DNA from: Saonia flava
GTDB lineage: Bacteria; Bacteroidota; Bacteroidia; Flavobacteriales; Flavobacteriaceae
Assembly (NCBI RefSeq): GCF_011927795.1
Contig: NZ_JAATJJ010000002.1
Coordinates: forward strand, 558,001-622,000
Length of the DNA: 64,000 bases
Reading direction: 5' to 3'
Position 1 is the stretch's first letter. Every line of letters begins with the position of its first letter. The notes under the pieces are model-generated. The model searched no databases and was not told the origin of the DNA. It saw only the letters and a list, made by a program, of their open reading frames with translations. The translations under genes were made by a program, and so were the position numbers. Below, in pieces: positions 35,432 to 45,420 of this stretch.

Positions 35432-36961
35432 ATGAGACTACAAATCTACCTCTCCTTATTATCAATATTCCTGAGCAATTCAGTTACTCCACATTCCCCA
35501 CAGGATAAAATAGCCAAAATAAGTATTACTAAAATTAATCCTTCAACCAGTATTGTATTAATTAACGCAGATAAATTTTATCATGAACAAAAATTTTCAG
35601 AGGCACTAACGTTATATGAGCAGATTGAAAGCAATCATGATGAAAATGAGGCTCATGTATTAAAAAAAATGGCTCTCAGCCATGCAGCTCTATTAGATTC
35701 CATTAAATCTGCCGACTACATAGAACAGTATTTAATGGCAGATTTCAAAACCTCATTTTTGGAACATGAAGGATTTGCACCAATTAAAAATACCCAAAGC
35801 TATAGATCTGTTGTAAAGAAATATGTCCCAAAGGTCAGTATATGGTCATTTCTTTACTTTTATGTAGCAATGATTGGTTTTTTTATTGTTACTGTTTTAA
35901 ATTTTAATAAAAAAATAGATGCTGGGGCAAAAATACTTATTGGAGGTTTCGTTTTTATTCATTCCTTTTTTATACTCCACATTAGTCTTAACATAACCAA
36001 TTACCAATATCAATTTCCCCATTCCTATTTAATGTCTACCTGTTTTTCTTTCCTATATGGGCCATTATTATACTTTTATTTTAAAAGGATTACACAGGAA
36101 TACAAATTCAAAACAAAAGATTTGTTACACCTTATCCCTACCCTTCTTTTCCTTATTTACATTATACCTATATATTCCATGTCCGGGGCCGCTAAATTAG
36201 AACTAATGTTGAATAGAGTACGGAATGGATTAAATCCTTCTGATTCGGCAGCTGTTTCTATTATTGTTGCATTAAAATGGGTATCACTGGTTATTTATGG
36301 ATTCCATATTAGAAAACTTTATCTAAAGAGCAAGGAAAATAAAGATTTGGATAAGAAAAGTGGAACATGGCAGCGCAATATCTACGGTATTCATCTTATA
36401 TATATAGTCTGCTATACAGTTTATGGTCTTCTTATTAGTAACAATATATCTTCCGGATTTTTTTATCATTCACAAATTGTGACCATGGCCATAATGGTTC
36501 TTTATGTTGGGTACTCTGCCAATGTACAGCCCAAAGTATTTAATGGGGTATATTCATATGGCAATAATCTAATTTTTAAATATGAAAAATCTGGCTTAAC
36601 CGAGAGTCTTTCCTATGAATTAAAAGAAAGTTTAATTAACCTGTTTGATGTTGATAAGATTTATAGAGAAAACCAAATTAGTCTTGATGTTCTTTCCGAT
36701 AGATTAAATACAACAAGGCATAATACTTCACAGGTTATCAATGAACATTTTAACATGAGTTTTCACGAACTGGTAAACAAGTATAGAATACAAGAAGCTA
36801 AAGAAATTATGAGCAATGATTATAATAGGAACCTTAATATAATAGATATTGCATATGAAGTGGGATACAATAACAAAGTTACATTCAACAAAGCCTTTAA
36901 AAAGGATACATTGTTAACTCCCAGTGAATACCAAAGGACTTTCTTCCAGCCACAGATGTAA
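35432..36961 (+). CDS. Membrane-bound AraC-family regulator
   Basis: A 509-residue protein. The N-terminal signal-like segment and residues 30-125 form a TPR-like helical region (ADKFYHEQKFSEALTLYEQIE). About seven membrane helices follow (145-360). A cytoplasmic AraC-type helix-turn-helix closes the chain (ISLDVLSDRLNTTRHNTSQVI, then IIDIAYEVGYNNKVTFNKAFK). It could sense an envelope signal and act directly on DNA. It lies just before susC, so control of that locus is the likely job. Confidence 0.9.
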   Translation: MRLQIYLSLLSIFLSNSVTPHSPQDKIAKISITKINPSTSIVLINADKFYHEQKFSEALTLYEQIESNHDENEAHVLKKMALSHAALLDSIKSADYIEQYLMADFKTSFLEHEGFAPIKNTQSYRSVVKKYVPKVSIWSFLYFYVAMIGFFIVTVLNFNKKIDAGAKILIGGFVFIHSFFILHISLNITNYQYQFPHSYLMSTCFSFLYGPLLYFYFKRITQEYKFKTKDLLHLIPTLLFLIYIIPIYSMSGAAKLELMLNRVRNGLNPSDSAAVSIIVALKWVSLVIYGFHIRKLYLKSKENKDLDKKSGTWQRNIYGIHLIYIVCYTVYGLLISNNISSGFFYHSQIVTMAIMVLYVGYSANVQPKVFNGVYSYGNNLIFKYEKSGLTESLSYELKESLINLFDVDKIYRENQISLDVLSDRLNTTRHNTSQVINEHFNMSFHELVNKYRIQEAKEIMSNDYNRNLNIIDIAYEVGYNNKVTFNKAFKKDTLLTPSEYQRTFFQPQM

Positions 36962-37056
36962 ATTTAGCGTAATCTTTCTTCGGGAGAGTAAATGTTTATA
37001 AGTCTTTCCCACAAATACCCACCTTGCACTTTACTTTGAGTAATTAACTAACGGTA

Positions 37057-37170
37057 AATGTAAAGCAGCCCTGCACTATTTTGCTCATACTTAAATGAAA
37101 AATATTCATGTTTCATTTTTTAGAGTAATTATTTGAATTAGCTATCAACGTCAGGGCTGCCATTTACATT
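37057..37170. promoter_or_regulatory. Nested inverted repeats in the susC leader
   Basis: The outer arms are AATGTAAAGCAGCCCTG (37057-37073) and CAGGGCTGCCATTTACATT (37152-37170): 17 paired bases with a 2-nt bulge and 78 bp between them. Inside is a second perfect dyad AAATGAAA / TTTCATTT (37093-37100, 37111-37118) followed by T residues, and the motif AATTATTTGAATTAG (37127-37141). It could be an attenuator, a regulator site or an invertible promoter. Confidence 0.55.
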
Positions 37171-37191
37171 AAAACTTAAATAATTATACGT

Positions 37192-40100
37192 ATGAAAAAA
37201 AGATGCAAATGGTTGTTTATGCTTTTTATATGTGGTTTTTCCATGGCATATGCACAACAAAAGGCCGTTTCTGGCACGGTTACCGATCAAAGTGGAATAC
37301 CCTTGCCAGGGGTCAATATTTTGGTTAAAAATACCACTATAGGAACTCAGACCGATTTTGATGGAAATTACTCCATTCAAGCCAGTGTGGGACAAACTTT
37401 AAATTTCTCATATATAGGCCAAGAAACTGTAGAGGTAGTAGTATCCACAGAAAATACTATAAATATACAAATGCAGGAAGATGCACAGGTGCTGGAGGAA
37501 GTTGTAGTTACAGCCCAAGGTATTATCCGGGAAAAAAGGTCTTTAGGGTACTCTGTGACTACAGTTGAATCTGATTTAGTAGAGTCTAGGCCTGAAGCAG
37601 ATATTGGAAGGGTACTTAGTGGTAAAGTGGCAGGTGTAAACATAACATCTAACAATGGTCTTTCTGGATCCGGAACTAATATTATCATTAGGGGATACTC
37701 ATCTGCAACCCAATCCAACCAACCTCTATTCATTGTAGATGGTATTCCATTCGATTCTGGCACTAATACCCAATCAGATTTTTTAGATGGCAATACAGAG
37801 TCTAGTAGATTTTTGGACATTGACCCAAACACTATTGAAAATGTCAGTGTACTTAAAGGGTTAAGTGCAACTGTACTATATGGAAATAGAGGAAGAAATG
37901 GTGTAATTCTAATTACTACCAAAAACTCAAGTTCTGGAGACACCAATAGTAAAAATGAAGTCACTATTAGTCAATCGGTGTTCGCTTCCACAGCAATCAT
38001 TCCAAAATATCAAAATAATTATGGTGGAGGTTTTCACCAAGGCTTTGGATACTTTTTTAGTAACTGGGGACCAAGATTCGACAGATCAGATGATGACGGA
38101 ATTGCAAATGCAGGGCAGTTTATAGGAGGGGCCAATGGAATTGCAATATTAAGCCATCCATTTAATTTCATTGCAGACCCAACACTAATTGCTGGATATG
38201 AAGATTTATTGGATGACCCTTATCCCTACAAGCCTTATAATGGAGTTAAAGATTTTTTTAAAACCGGCTATGTGTTTACCACTTCCATAAATGTTCGTGG
38301 TGGCTCAGAAAAAGTAAACTTCAATGCCAATTATGGACGCACTGAAGACTCAGGGGTAACACCAGGAAACAGATTATTGAGAAATAATTTCAGTATTGGT
38401 GGTAATGCACAATTATCCAACAAACTTACCGTATCCGGGATATTCAATTTTATACAAACAGGATATAAATCCCCACCAAACGCGGTAAGTACAGGTAGTG
38501 GTGCCGCCTTTCAGGGGTCTGCAATTTTTGGTGATGTACTCTACACCCCGAGAAGTGTGGATTTAACAAATCTACCTTTTCAAGCTGTGGATGGTAGAAG
38601 TTTATATTATCGTTCTGGAAACGATATTCAAAACCCATACTGGACAGTTGCTAATTCAAAAACAACACAAAATACGGATAGATTTCTTGGTAATATGTCT
38701 CTTAGCTATGAAATAAATGATTGGTTAAACCTTTCATACAGGTATGGTCTCGACACATATACCGAATTAAACTCCTATGGTCAAAACAAAGGGGGTGTAG
38801 ATGGACCTACGTTGGGGATTTTAAGAACTATATCTGTTAGAAACTCCATACTCAACCATGATTTAATTTTAAGTTCTGACAAAAACATCTCGGAAAACTT
38901 AAACTTAAAAGCCACACTGGGAGCCAATAGCAGACGTGATGTTTATGCTCAAGATGGAATTGAAAGTACAGGGCAATTGGTTTTTGGGGTATTAGAGCAC
39001 TTTAACTTCACCACCCCATCATCCATAAATTCCTTTTCTACTACAAATCTCAATCAGGATTTTGAAGAAAATTTGGTTGGGGTATATTTGGATGCCACAT
39101 TAAGTTATAAGGACTATTTATATTTAAATGTAGTGGGCAGAAATGACTGGTCATCAACTCTAGAAAGTGAGAACAATTCATTGTTTTACCCAGGTGCAAG
39201 TATTTCATTTGTTCCAACCACAGCATTTGAAAACATAAAAGGGGATGGACTTAATTACCTAAAACTACGATTCGGTTATGGCTCTTCTGCCGGTTTTCCA
39301 ACACCATTCAATACTAGAGATGTTCTAACACTAGGTGCACGTAACCTTGTTGATATAAATGGTAATGTTATTTCAGGAAATACGGTTTCGGATGCTCTTG
39401 GAAATAGAGAATTAGTACCTGAAAGAGTTGAAGAATTGGAAATTGGTATCGATACCAGATTATTCAACAGACTAAACTTAAATGTAAGTCTATATGATAA
39501 AACTACCACAGATTTAATAACCAATAGAACATTGGATAGTTCTACAGGATTTCTGAGCACTTTTGTAAATATTGGAGAGATTCAATCTCAAGGAGTTGAA
39601 GTAGATTATGACCTTGACATAATCAAAGGAAACAATAATGGGTTCAATTTCAACATCGCTGGTAATTTTACCACAAATGAAACCATTGTTACGGATTTAG
39701 CCGAAGGCACCAATAACATTCTCTTAACGAATGCAATTGCAGGGGAAGCTGCTAACTATGCAGTTGAAGGGAGACCTTTTGGGGTATTCCTTGGCACAAC
39801 ATTCTTAAGGGATGCAAATGGAAATCGAATTGTAGGAGGGAACGGGCTATACCTTGTTGACAACAACATCTCTGAAATTGGAGACCCCAACCCAGATTGG
39901 ACAACAGCCTTGATTCCAACCTTTACATATAAGGGCTTCTCATTGTCGGCCAACCTACAATATCGTCATGGAGGAGATATTTATTCTGTTACCTCGGCCG
40001 CCTTAATAGGTCGTGGAACAGTGGATGCGGACAATCCCATTAATAGAGAGTCCAATTATGTTCTGCCGGGAGTACAAGCAGACGGCACTCCAAATAATGT

Positions 40101-40428
40101 GGCAATAAGTTCTACAGAATTTGGTTTCAATACCTTCTTTGGTGGTGACATAAATGAATTAAGTGTTTTTGATGGAACCACAATTCGCTTACAAGAAGCT
40201 TCATTGGGATATTCCTTGCCTAAGCGCTTTTTAAAGGATACTCCTTTTGGCAGCATGTCCTTTACCCTATCTGGGTCAAATTTATGGTACAAAGCTGTAA
40301 ATTTTGAAAGCACTCTAAAGTACGACACCAATGCCTCTAGTACAGGAGTAGGTAACGGACAGGGTATTGATTTTATAACGGGACCATCCACAAGAAGATA
40401 TGGGTTTACCCTTAGAGCTACTTTCTAA
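37192..40428 (+). CDS. SusC/RagA-type TonB-dependent outer-membrane transporter
   Basis: A 1078-residue transporter. A signal peptide (SMAYAQQ) is followed by the carboxypeptidase-like domain (about 27-105; VSGTVTDQSGIPLPGVNILV) and the plug, with the family marker VLKGLSATVLYGNRGRNGVI. A large beta-barrel ends in RRYGFTLRATF. SusC proteins import glycans or peptides with a SusD lid, powered by TonB. The SusD-like gene follows after 24 nt. The substrate is unknown. Confidence 0.96.
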   Translation: MKKRCKWLFMLFICGFSMAYAQQKAVSGTVTDQSGIPLPGVNILVKNTTIGTQTDFDGNYSIQASVGQTLNFSYIGQETVEVVVSTENTINIQMQEDAQVLEEVVVTAQGIIREKRSLGYSVTTVESDLVESRPEADIGRVLSGKVAGVNITSNNGLSGSGTNIIIRGYSSATQSNQPLFIVDGIPFDSGTNTQSDFLDGNTESSRFLDIDPNTIENVSVLKGLSATVLYGNRGRNGVILITTKNSSSGDTNSKNEVTISQSVFASTAIIPKYQNNYGGGFHQGFGYFFSNWGPRFDRSDDDGIANAGQFIGGANGIAILSHPFNFIADPTLIAGYEDLLDDPYPYKPYNGVKDFFKTGYVFTTSINVRGGSEKVNFNANYGRTEDSGVTPGNRLLRNNFSIGGNAQLSNKLTVSGIFNFIQTGYKSPPNAVSTGSGAAFQGSAIFGDVLYTPRSVDLTNLPFQAVDGRSLYYRSGNDIQNPYWTVANSKTTQNTDRFLGNMSLSYEINDWLNLSYRYGLDTYTELNSYGQNKGGVDGPTLGILRTISVRNSILNHDLILSSDKNISENLNLKATLGANSRRDVYAQDGIESTGQLVFGVLEHFNFTTPSSINSFSTTNLNQDFEENLVGVYLDATLSYKDYLYLNVVGRNDWSSTLESENNSLFYPGASISFVPTTAFENIKGDGLNYLKLRFGYGSSAGFPTPFNTRDVLTLGARNLVDINGNVISGNTVSDALGNRELVPERVEELEIGIDTRLFNRLNLNVSLYDKTTTDLITNRTLDSSTGFLSTFVNIGEIQSQGVEVDYDLDIIKGNNNGFNFNIAGNFTTNETIVTDLAEGTNNILLTNAIAGEAANYAVEGRPFGVFLGTTFLRDANGNRIVGGNGLYLVDNNISEIGDPNPDWTTALIPTFTYKGFSLSANLQYRHGGDIYSVTSAALIGRGTVDADNPINRESNYVLPGVQADGTPNNVAISSTEFGFNTFFGGDINELSVFDGTTIRLQEASLGYSLPKRFLKDTPFGSMSFTLSGSNLWYKAVNFESTLKYDTNASSTGVGNGQGIDFITGPSTRRYGFTLRATF

Positions 40429-40452
40429 TTGTTAAAACAAAAATAATATATT

Positions 40453-42174
40453 ATGAAAAAAATATTTAAATCATTTGGTTTAGTTTTAACCAATATATCT
40501 ATCCTCTTCCTGGTAGGTTGTGAAACAACTGAACTTGGCGTAGTGCCCAGTCCCAATGAATTGAATCCATCCCAAGCTAGCGTTGATTTTTTCCTAAATC
40601 AAATACAGCAGCAAGTTGCAGAAATCCATTCAGGTGAGGAAGATCGCAATGAAAATGGCCTAAGCCAATTTGGAATGCAACCCGTTAGAATGCTCAACGG
40701 AGGAGGGCCAACTTACCGTGAGCTAAATGACCCAACAGATTTTGATCGCGTATGGGACAATGTTTATGCCCGTGCACTAATAGATATTAGAACAATGAAT
40801 CCTGTGGCAGAAGAAGCTGGACAATATACTCATATTGCAATAGGACAAGTACTAGAAGCATATATTATTATGTCTATGGTAGACTTTTTTGGAGATATTC
40901 CCTATTCAGAAGCCGTCAGAGGTGGAGAAGGTATATTGAATCCTATTCTAGATTCAGGGGCATCGGTCTACACGGCTGCAGATGAGCTATTATTAAATGC
41001 GATAGAAAATCTGAACAAGGAGGAAATAGTATTACCCACCAATGATCTTTTTTATGGAGGAGACGAAAGCAAATGGATAAAAGTTGCCAATACCATGCGT
41101 TTAAAACTTTACCTTCAATCACGTTTAGCAAATGACGGGGGGTTCGGTGCGTCAAAATCCACATCAGTTATAAATAGCCTCATTGCAGGCAATCAATTGA
41201 TTTTGGATTCCAGTGAGGACTTTCAGTTTCAATGGGCTACCAGTAATGCCGCTCCAGATAGTAGGCACCCCTATTTTACAGCCAACTTTGATGGTGCCGG
41301 ACCAAGTTCCGATTTCTACCAATGCAACTATTACATGAATTTGCTGGCAAATCAATATGGTGGTGTGGATCCAAGAATAAGATATTATTTCTACAGGCAA
41401 GTGAGCGATTTTTCTGGAGCAGATGTAGTAACAAAAGAATGTGTTACGGAAATCTCAACCCCTTCTTGGTGGGCTCCGGAAGAACCTTATTGTTTGGTTC
41501 CAAACATTAATGGTTTTGATGGGCTTTGGGGAAGAAATCATTTGGATAATGACGGTATTCCTCCTGATCAAGCTTTTAGGACTGTATTTGGTGTTTATCC
41601 TGTAGGTGGTCCATTTGATGATGACTCTTTTAGAAATGTTGCCGGTTCAGCAGCGGTGAACGAAGGTTTGGCAGGAGCAGGTATATCTCCTCTAATGTTA
41701 TCCTCATACACAAATTTTATGCTGTCAGAAGCAGCACTTACTTTGGGTACAACGGGAAACCCAAGAACATATTTAGAAAATGGAATAAGAGAATCTATAA
41801 ATAAGGTTATGGCTTTTGGTTCAACATTGGCTTCGGGTACAGGATTTGTACCGACCGCAACCCAAATCGATGACCACATTTCTGACGTTCTTAATGCATT
41901 TGATGCTGGCTCAGATACAGATAAGTTACGCATAATTGTTGAGCAATATTTTATTGCCCTTTGGGGAAATGGCATAGAGGCTTATAATACATATAGAAGA
42001 ACTGGACAGCCGGACAATCTAACTCCTGGATTCTTTTTAGAAGACTCTGGAACTTTCTTAAGATCAAATTGGTACCCACAAACAGCTGCCGATAGTAACA
42101 CAAACATTACCCAAAAGCAGGCCCCAAGCACCCCTGTTTTTTGGGATACAAACCCAGAAGGCTTTGTAGATTGA
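40453..42174 (+). CDS. SusD-like surface lipoprotein
   Basis: A 573-residue lipoprotein (FLVGC, near residue 23) matching the SusD/RagB group that also contains SusD-like_2. It is helix-rich with TPR-like pairs (YTAADELLLNAIENLNKEE, ANTMRLKLYLQSRLA). It forms the lid over the SusC barrel at the cell surface and captures the ligand. It is second in the susC operon. Confidence 0.92.
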   Translation: MKKIFKSFGLVLTNISILFLVGCETTELGVVPSPNELNPSQASVDFFLNQIQQQVAEIHSGEEDRNENGLSQFGMQPVRMLNGGGPTYRELNDPTDFDRVWDNVYARALIDIRTMNPVAEEAGQYTHIAIGQVLEAYIIMSMVDFFGDIPYSEAVRGGEGILNPILDSGASVYTAADELLLNAIENLNKEEIVLPTNDLFYGGDESKWIKVANTMRLKLYLQSRLANDGGFGASKSTSVINSLIAGNQLILDSSEDFQFQWATSNAAPDSRHPYFTANFDGAGPSSDFYQCNYYMNLLANQYGGVDPRIRYYFYRQVSDFSGADVVTKECVTEISTPSWWAPEEPYCLVPNINGFDGLWGRNHLDNDGIPPDQAFRTVFGVYPVGGPFDDDSFRNVAGSAAVNEGLAGAGISPLMLSSYTNFMLSEAALTLGTTGNPRTYLENGIRESINKVMAFGSTLASGTGFVPTATQIDDHISDVLNAFDAGSDTDKLRIIVEQYFIALWGNGIEAYNTYRRTGQPDNLTPGFFLEDSGTFLRSNWYPQTAADSNTNITQKQAPSTPVFWDTNPEGFVD

Positions 42175-42197
42175 TATAATAATATAAATCCAAAAAA

Positions 42198-43004
42198 ATG
42201 AAAAAAACAGTTAAATCAATTATAGGTCTACTATTAATAACCATCACCTTCGTAGGCTGTGAAGAAGAAGATAAAAACCCACTTAACCTTTTGGGTGGAG
42301 ATGAAATAAAAGCACCTTATGTTAGGATTTTGGTGGAAGAAACAATTGTTGCTGCGGGTGACATTGGAACTAGTACTTTTAATGCAACCGTAGACGCCTT
42401 GGATAACAATGTGGCTTCATGGGACTTGAGTGTAAGCAGGGAATCTGGTGGTGTTGCAAGTGATACAATTCCGCTGACCACCGTTACCAGTTTTCCTAGT
42501 GAAATATCCATTCCTTTTGCAGATATAGCTTCGGGCTTAGGCATAACCACAGATGAAATATCTGGAGGGGACTTCATAAGATTCTTGGGTACATCAACGG
42601 GAACCGATGGTTCAGTTTTCACCTTTGAAAACTTTACAGGGAGTATTACCGGCCAACAAGAACAAAGGCAAGCTTTCAATTTCATAGTCTTGGTTAAATG
42701 CTCGCCCATAACAGATGCCACTATAGCGGGAACATGGACTGTGGAGATGCAAGACCTTTATGGTGATGGCTGGGATGGTGCTTTTGTAACTTTTGAAATT
42801 GATGGGGTGGCAACAAACTATACAATTTCGGCAGGACAAGCCTCTGCAGCAACACATATAGTTGATGTACCGGCCGGTATATCGGAACTTTTGATTTCAT
42901 ACACAAGTGGTGCCTTTGAAGAAGAACATGTTTATACTATACAAACACCGGATGGTGATATTAGGGGTCCTTTTGGTCCTGGGCCTGCACCATGTATTAA
43001 TTAA
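42198..43004 (+). CDS. Surface lipoprotein of the SusCD locus, unknown
   Basis: A 268-residue lipoprotein (TFVGC near residue 21). The N-terminal half is a beta-rich domain. The C-terminal half carries TWTVEMQDLYGDGWDGAFVTFEIDG, a motif seen in secreted adhesion-type beta domains. Its position as third gene after susC and susD (24-nt gap) suggests a surface binding protein for the same ligand. No enzyme signature is visible. Confidence 0.75.
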   Translation: MKKTVKSIIGLLLITITFVGCEEEDKNPLNLLGGDEIKAPYVRILVEETIVAAGDIGTSTFNATVDALDNNVASWDLSVSRESGGVASDTIPLTTVTSFPSEISIPFADIASGLGITTDEISGGDFIRFLGTSTGTDGSVFTFENFTGSITGQQEQRQAFNFIVLVKCSPITDATIAGTWTVEMQDLYGDGWDGAFVTFEIDGVATNYTISAGQASAATHIVDVPAGISELLISYTSGAFEEEHVYTIQTPDGDIRGPFGPGPAPCIN

Positions 43005-43020
43005 TTTGTAAACCTTTCTG

Positions 43021-43061
43021 AATATGGTGTAATTGTTCAAACAATTACACCATATTTTTTA
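43021..43061 (+). terminator. Terminator of the SusCD operon
   Basis: A perfect 16-bp stem AATATGGTGTAATTGT / ACAATTACACCATATT with loop TCAA (43021-43056), then T residues. Confidence 0.92.
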
Positions 43062-43187
43062 ACCAAATCATTTAGGAAGGGCGCTTTCAATATCATATTC
43101 ATGGCCAATTTGTTAAAAATTAGATAAAATACCCACTTTTTAGTTGTTCCTACTATGATATCAACATCTAAAACCTCATTTGGCGCG

Positions 43188-43195
43188 TATATTTG
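43188..43195 (+). promoter_or_regulatory. Promoter -7 box before the 64-residue gene
   Basis: TATATTTG matches TAnnTTTG and lies 19 bp before the chosen ATG at 43215, implying a short leader and supporting that start. Confidence 0.5.
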
Positions 43196-43214
43196 TAAGA
43201 ACAAAGATTTGACT

Positions 43215-43409
43215 ATGGAAAAGCAATATTGTAAAGTAGGAGCCGTGACGCCCATAACAAGTGGAGCACATGCAATTTCTTTATTGGAATATCAATATAG
43301 AAATTTTATGGACAAAGCATCTTCAACAAAATCTGTTGATCAAAAGTTGGCTAATTTTTTTGAATTTAAAGCAATCAAGGTAAAAAAAATGCTAGAAAAT
43401 TTGGTTTAA
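43215..43409 (+). CDS. Small conserved-looking protein, 64 residues
   Basis: I do not recognise its function. The start at 43215 (MEKQYCKVGAVTP) fits a TATATTTG promoter box 19 bp upstream better than the longer frame from 43155, which would begin upstream of the predicted transcript. The protein is soluble, with a helical, basic C-terminal half. It converges with pyrF 3 nt away. Confidence 0.6.
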   Translation: MEKQYCKVGAVTPITSGAHAISLLEYQYRNFMDKASSTKSVDQKLANFFEFKAIKVKKMLENLV

Positions 43410-43412
43410 TAA

Positions 43413-44234
43413 TTAAACTAAAGCTTTTAATTCTTTTTCCATTTTGACCTGCAACACCTTTGCTTTATTTGCAGCTTCATGGGCAAAATTTTCTGCGTTT
43501 GATGCATAAATAATTCCTCTGGAAGAATTTATTAGCAATCCCACATCTTTGGTCATACCATAACGGCAAACTTCTTCTAAACTACCTCCTTGGGCACCTA
43601 CTCCTGGAACCAGCAAAAAATTATATGGGATTATCTTTCTAATGTCTGTTAAGTAAGAAGCTTTTGTCGCCCCTACCACATACATAAGGTTTTGAGCATT
43701 TTCATAACCTTTGGAAGTTTCCAATACTATTTTATACAATTCCTTACCATCTATCAATTTGGTTTGATAATCGTACGCTCCTTGATTGGATGTCAAAGCC
43801 AATAAAATAGTATGCTTATCCTCAAAAGTTAAAAAGGGTTCTACCGAATCCTTGCCCATATAAGGAGCAATGGTAATTGAATTGAACCCTAAATCCTCAA
43901 AAAAGGCTTTTGCATATCTTGTAGAAGTATTACCTATGTCCCCTCTTTTGGCATCAGCTATGGTAAACTGTTCGGGATAGTTTTTATTTAAATATTCAAT
44001 GGTTTTTTCCAAGGCTTGCCATCCCTTTATTCCATATGCCTCATAAAATGCTATGTTAGGCTTGTAGGCTACACAAAGGTGGTGTGTAGCATCTATGATT
44101 GCCTTATTAAAAGCAAAAATAGGGTCTTTTTCTTTTAATAAATGAGAAGGGATTTTATCTAAGTCTGTATCTAATCCTATACATAGGAAAGATTTCTTTT
44201 TGTGAATTTGCTCAATAAGAAATTTGGTAGTCAT
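43413..44234 (-). CDS. pyrF: Orotidine 5'-phosphate decarboxylase (type 2)
   Basis: A 273-residue TIM-barrel enzyme of the longer OMP-decarboxylase type. Visible are [13 protein letters not shown], the catalytic [15 protein letters not shown] (Asp-Lys-Asp) and [12 protein letters not shown]. It makes UMP from OMP in pyrimidine synthesis. It lies 8 nt downstream of prfA, in the same operon. Confidence 0.96.
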   Translation of the reverse strand: MTTKFLIEQIHKKKSFLCIGLDTDLDKIPSHLLKEKDPIFAFNKAIIDATHHLCVAYKPNIAFYEAYGIKGWQALEKTIEYLNKNYPEQFTIADAKRGDIGNTSTRYAKAFFEDLGFNSITIAPYMGKDSVEPFLTFEDKHTILLALTSNQGAYDYQTKLIDGKELYKIVLETSKGYENAQNLMYVVGATKASYLTDIRKIIPYNFLLVPGVGAQGGSLEEVCRYGMTKDVGLLINSSRGIIYASNAENFAHEAANKAKVLQVKMEKELKALV

Positions 44235-44242
44235 CTAAGTTT

Positions 44243-45319
44243 TTAGAATATTTCAGAAGCCTCTTTCAACTTCTCGGTATTTTCAACAAGCATTAATTCA
44301 TCTATAATTTTTTGAATATCTCCATTGATAATATTCTGCAGGTCATAGAGCGTTAAACCAATTCTATGGTCTGTTACCCTACCTTGTGGATAATTATAGG
44401 TTCTAATTTTTGCAGAACGGTCACCACTACTTACTTGTGAATTCCTCTTAGCTGCATCCTCTTCTTGTTTTTTGGCAAGTTCCAAGTCATATAATCTGGA
44501 ACGCAATACTTTAAAAGCTTTATCCTTGTTTTTATGTTGAGACTTTTGATCTTGACATTGAGCTACCAATCCTGTTGGTATATGCGTTAAACGTACGGCC
44601 GAATAGGTCGTATTTACAGATTGACCTCCAGGACCTGATGAACAGAAAAAATCTATACGTACATCTTTTGGATCAATTTGGACATCGAAATCCTCTGCCT
44701 CTGGCAGCACCATTACGGTGGCGGCGCTCGTATGCACCCTACCCTGTGTTTCAGTCTGTGGAACGCGTTGCACCCTGTGCACTCCCGCTTCAAACTTTAA
44801 AGTACCATAAACATCCTCTCCCGTGACCTCAAATTGTATTTCTTTAAAACCACCACTGGTACCATCACTTAAATCTATAACATTCGTTTTCCATCCTTTG
44901 GATTCGCAATATTTAGTGTACATTCTAAAAAGATCACCAGCAAAAATACTGGCCTCATCTCCTCCAGTTCCAGCTCGTATTTCCACCACCACATCTTTGG
45001 CGTCCTCAGGGTCTTTTGGTATCAGTAAAAACTTAATTTCCTCTTCCAACTTTGGTATGGCCTCTTTTGCTTCATCCAATTGCATTTTTGCCATCTCTAT
45101 CATTTCTTCATCACTACCATCAGAAATAATCTCCTCTGCTTCCGATATATTATTGGTGAGTTCAAGGTATAAGTCCCGCTTATCACACAAAATTTTTAAA
45201 TCTTTATACTCCTTATTTAATTGAACATAACGCTTTTGGTCTGATATAATATCAGGCTGAATAATTAGGTCTGAAACCTCATCAAAACGTTGCTTAACTA
45301 TATTTAATTTGTCAATCAT
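44243..45319 (-). CDS. prfA: Peptide chain release factor 1
   Basis: A 358-residue class I release factor. The GGQ motif is in [20 protein letters not shown], which triggers peptide release. The stop-codon-reading domain precedes it; the family block [19 protein letters not shown] is clear. It recognises UAA and UAG. First gene of the prfA-pyrF pair. Confidence 0.97.
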   Translation of the reverse strand: MIDKLNIVKQRFDEVSDLIIQPDIISDQKRYVQLNKEYKDLKILCDKRDLYLELTNNISEAEEIISDGSDEEMIEMAKMQLDEAKEAIPKLEEEIKFLLIPKDPEDAKDVVVEIRAGTGGDEASIFAGDLFRMYTKYCESKGWKTNVIDLSDGTSGGFKEIQFEVTGEDVYGTLKFEAGVHRVQRVPQTETQGRVHTSAATVMVLPEAEDFDVQIDPKDVRIDFFCSSGPGGQSVNTTYSAVRLTHIPTGLVAQCQDQKSQHKNKDKAFKVLRSRLYDLELAKKQEEDAAKRNSQVSSGDRSAKIRTYNYPQGRVTDHRIGLTLYDLQNIINGDIQKIIDELMLVENTEKLKEASEIF

Positions 45320-45420
45320 ATTCTAACCACACTTAGCTGCGAATTTACAATTTTTTGAACCACCTATCTGTATGTTTATTAAAGAAAGCCCTATATTGAA
45401 ATATTAAATAATATTTTTTT

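Noticed and set aside
37377-37964. 195-residue minus-strand frame
   Set aside because: Antisense to the strongly conserved N-terminal domain and plug of SusC; serine-rich shadow composition.
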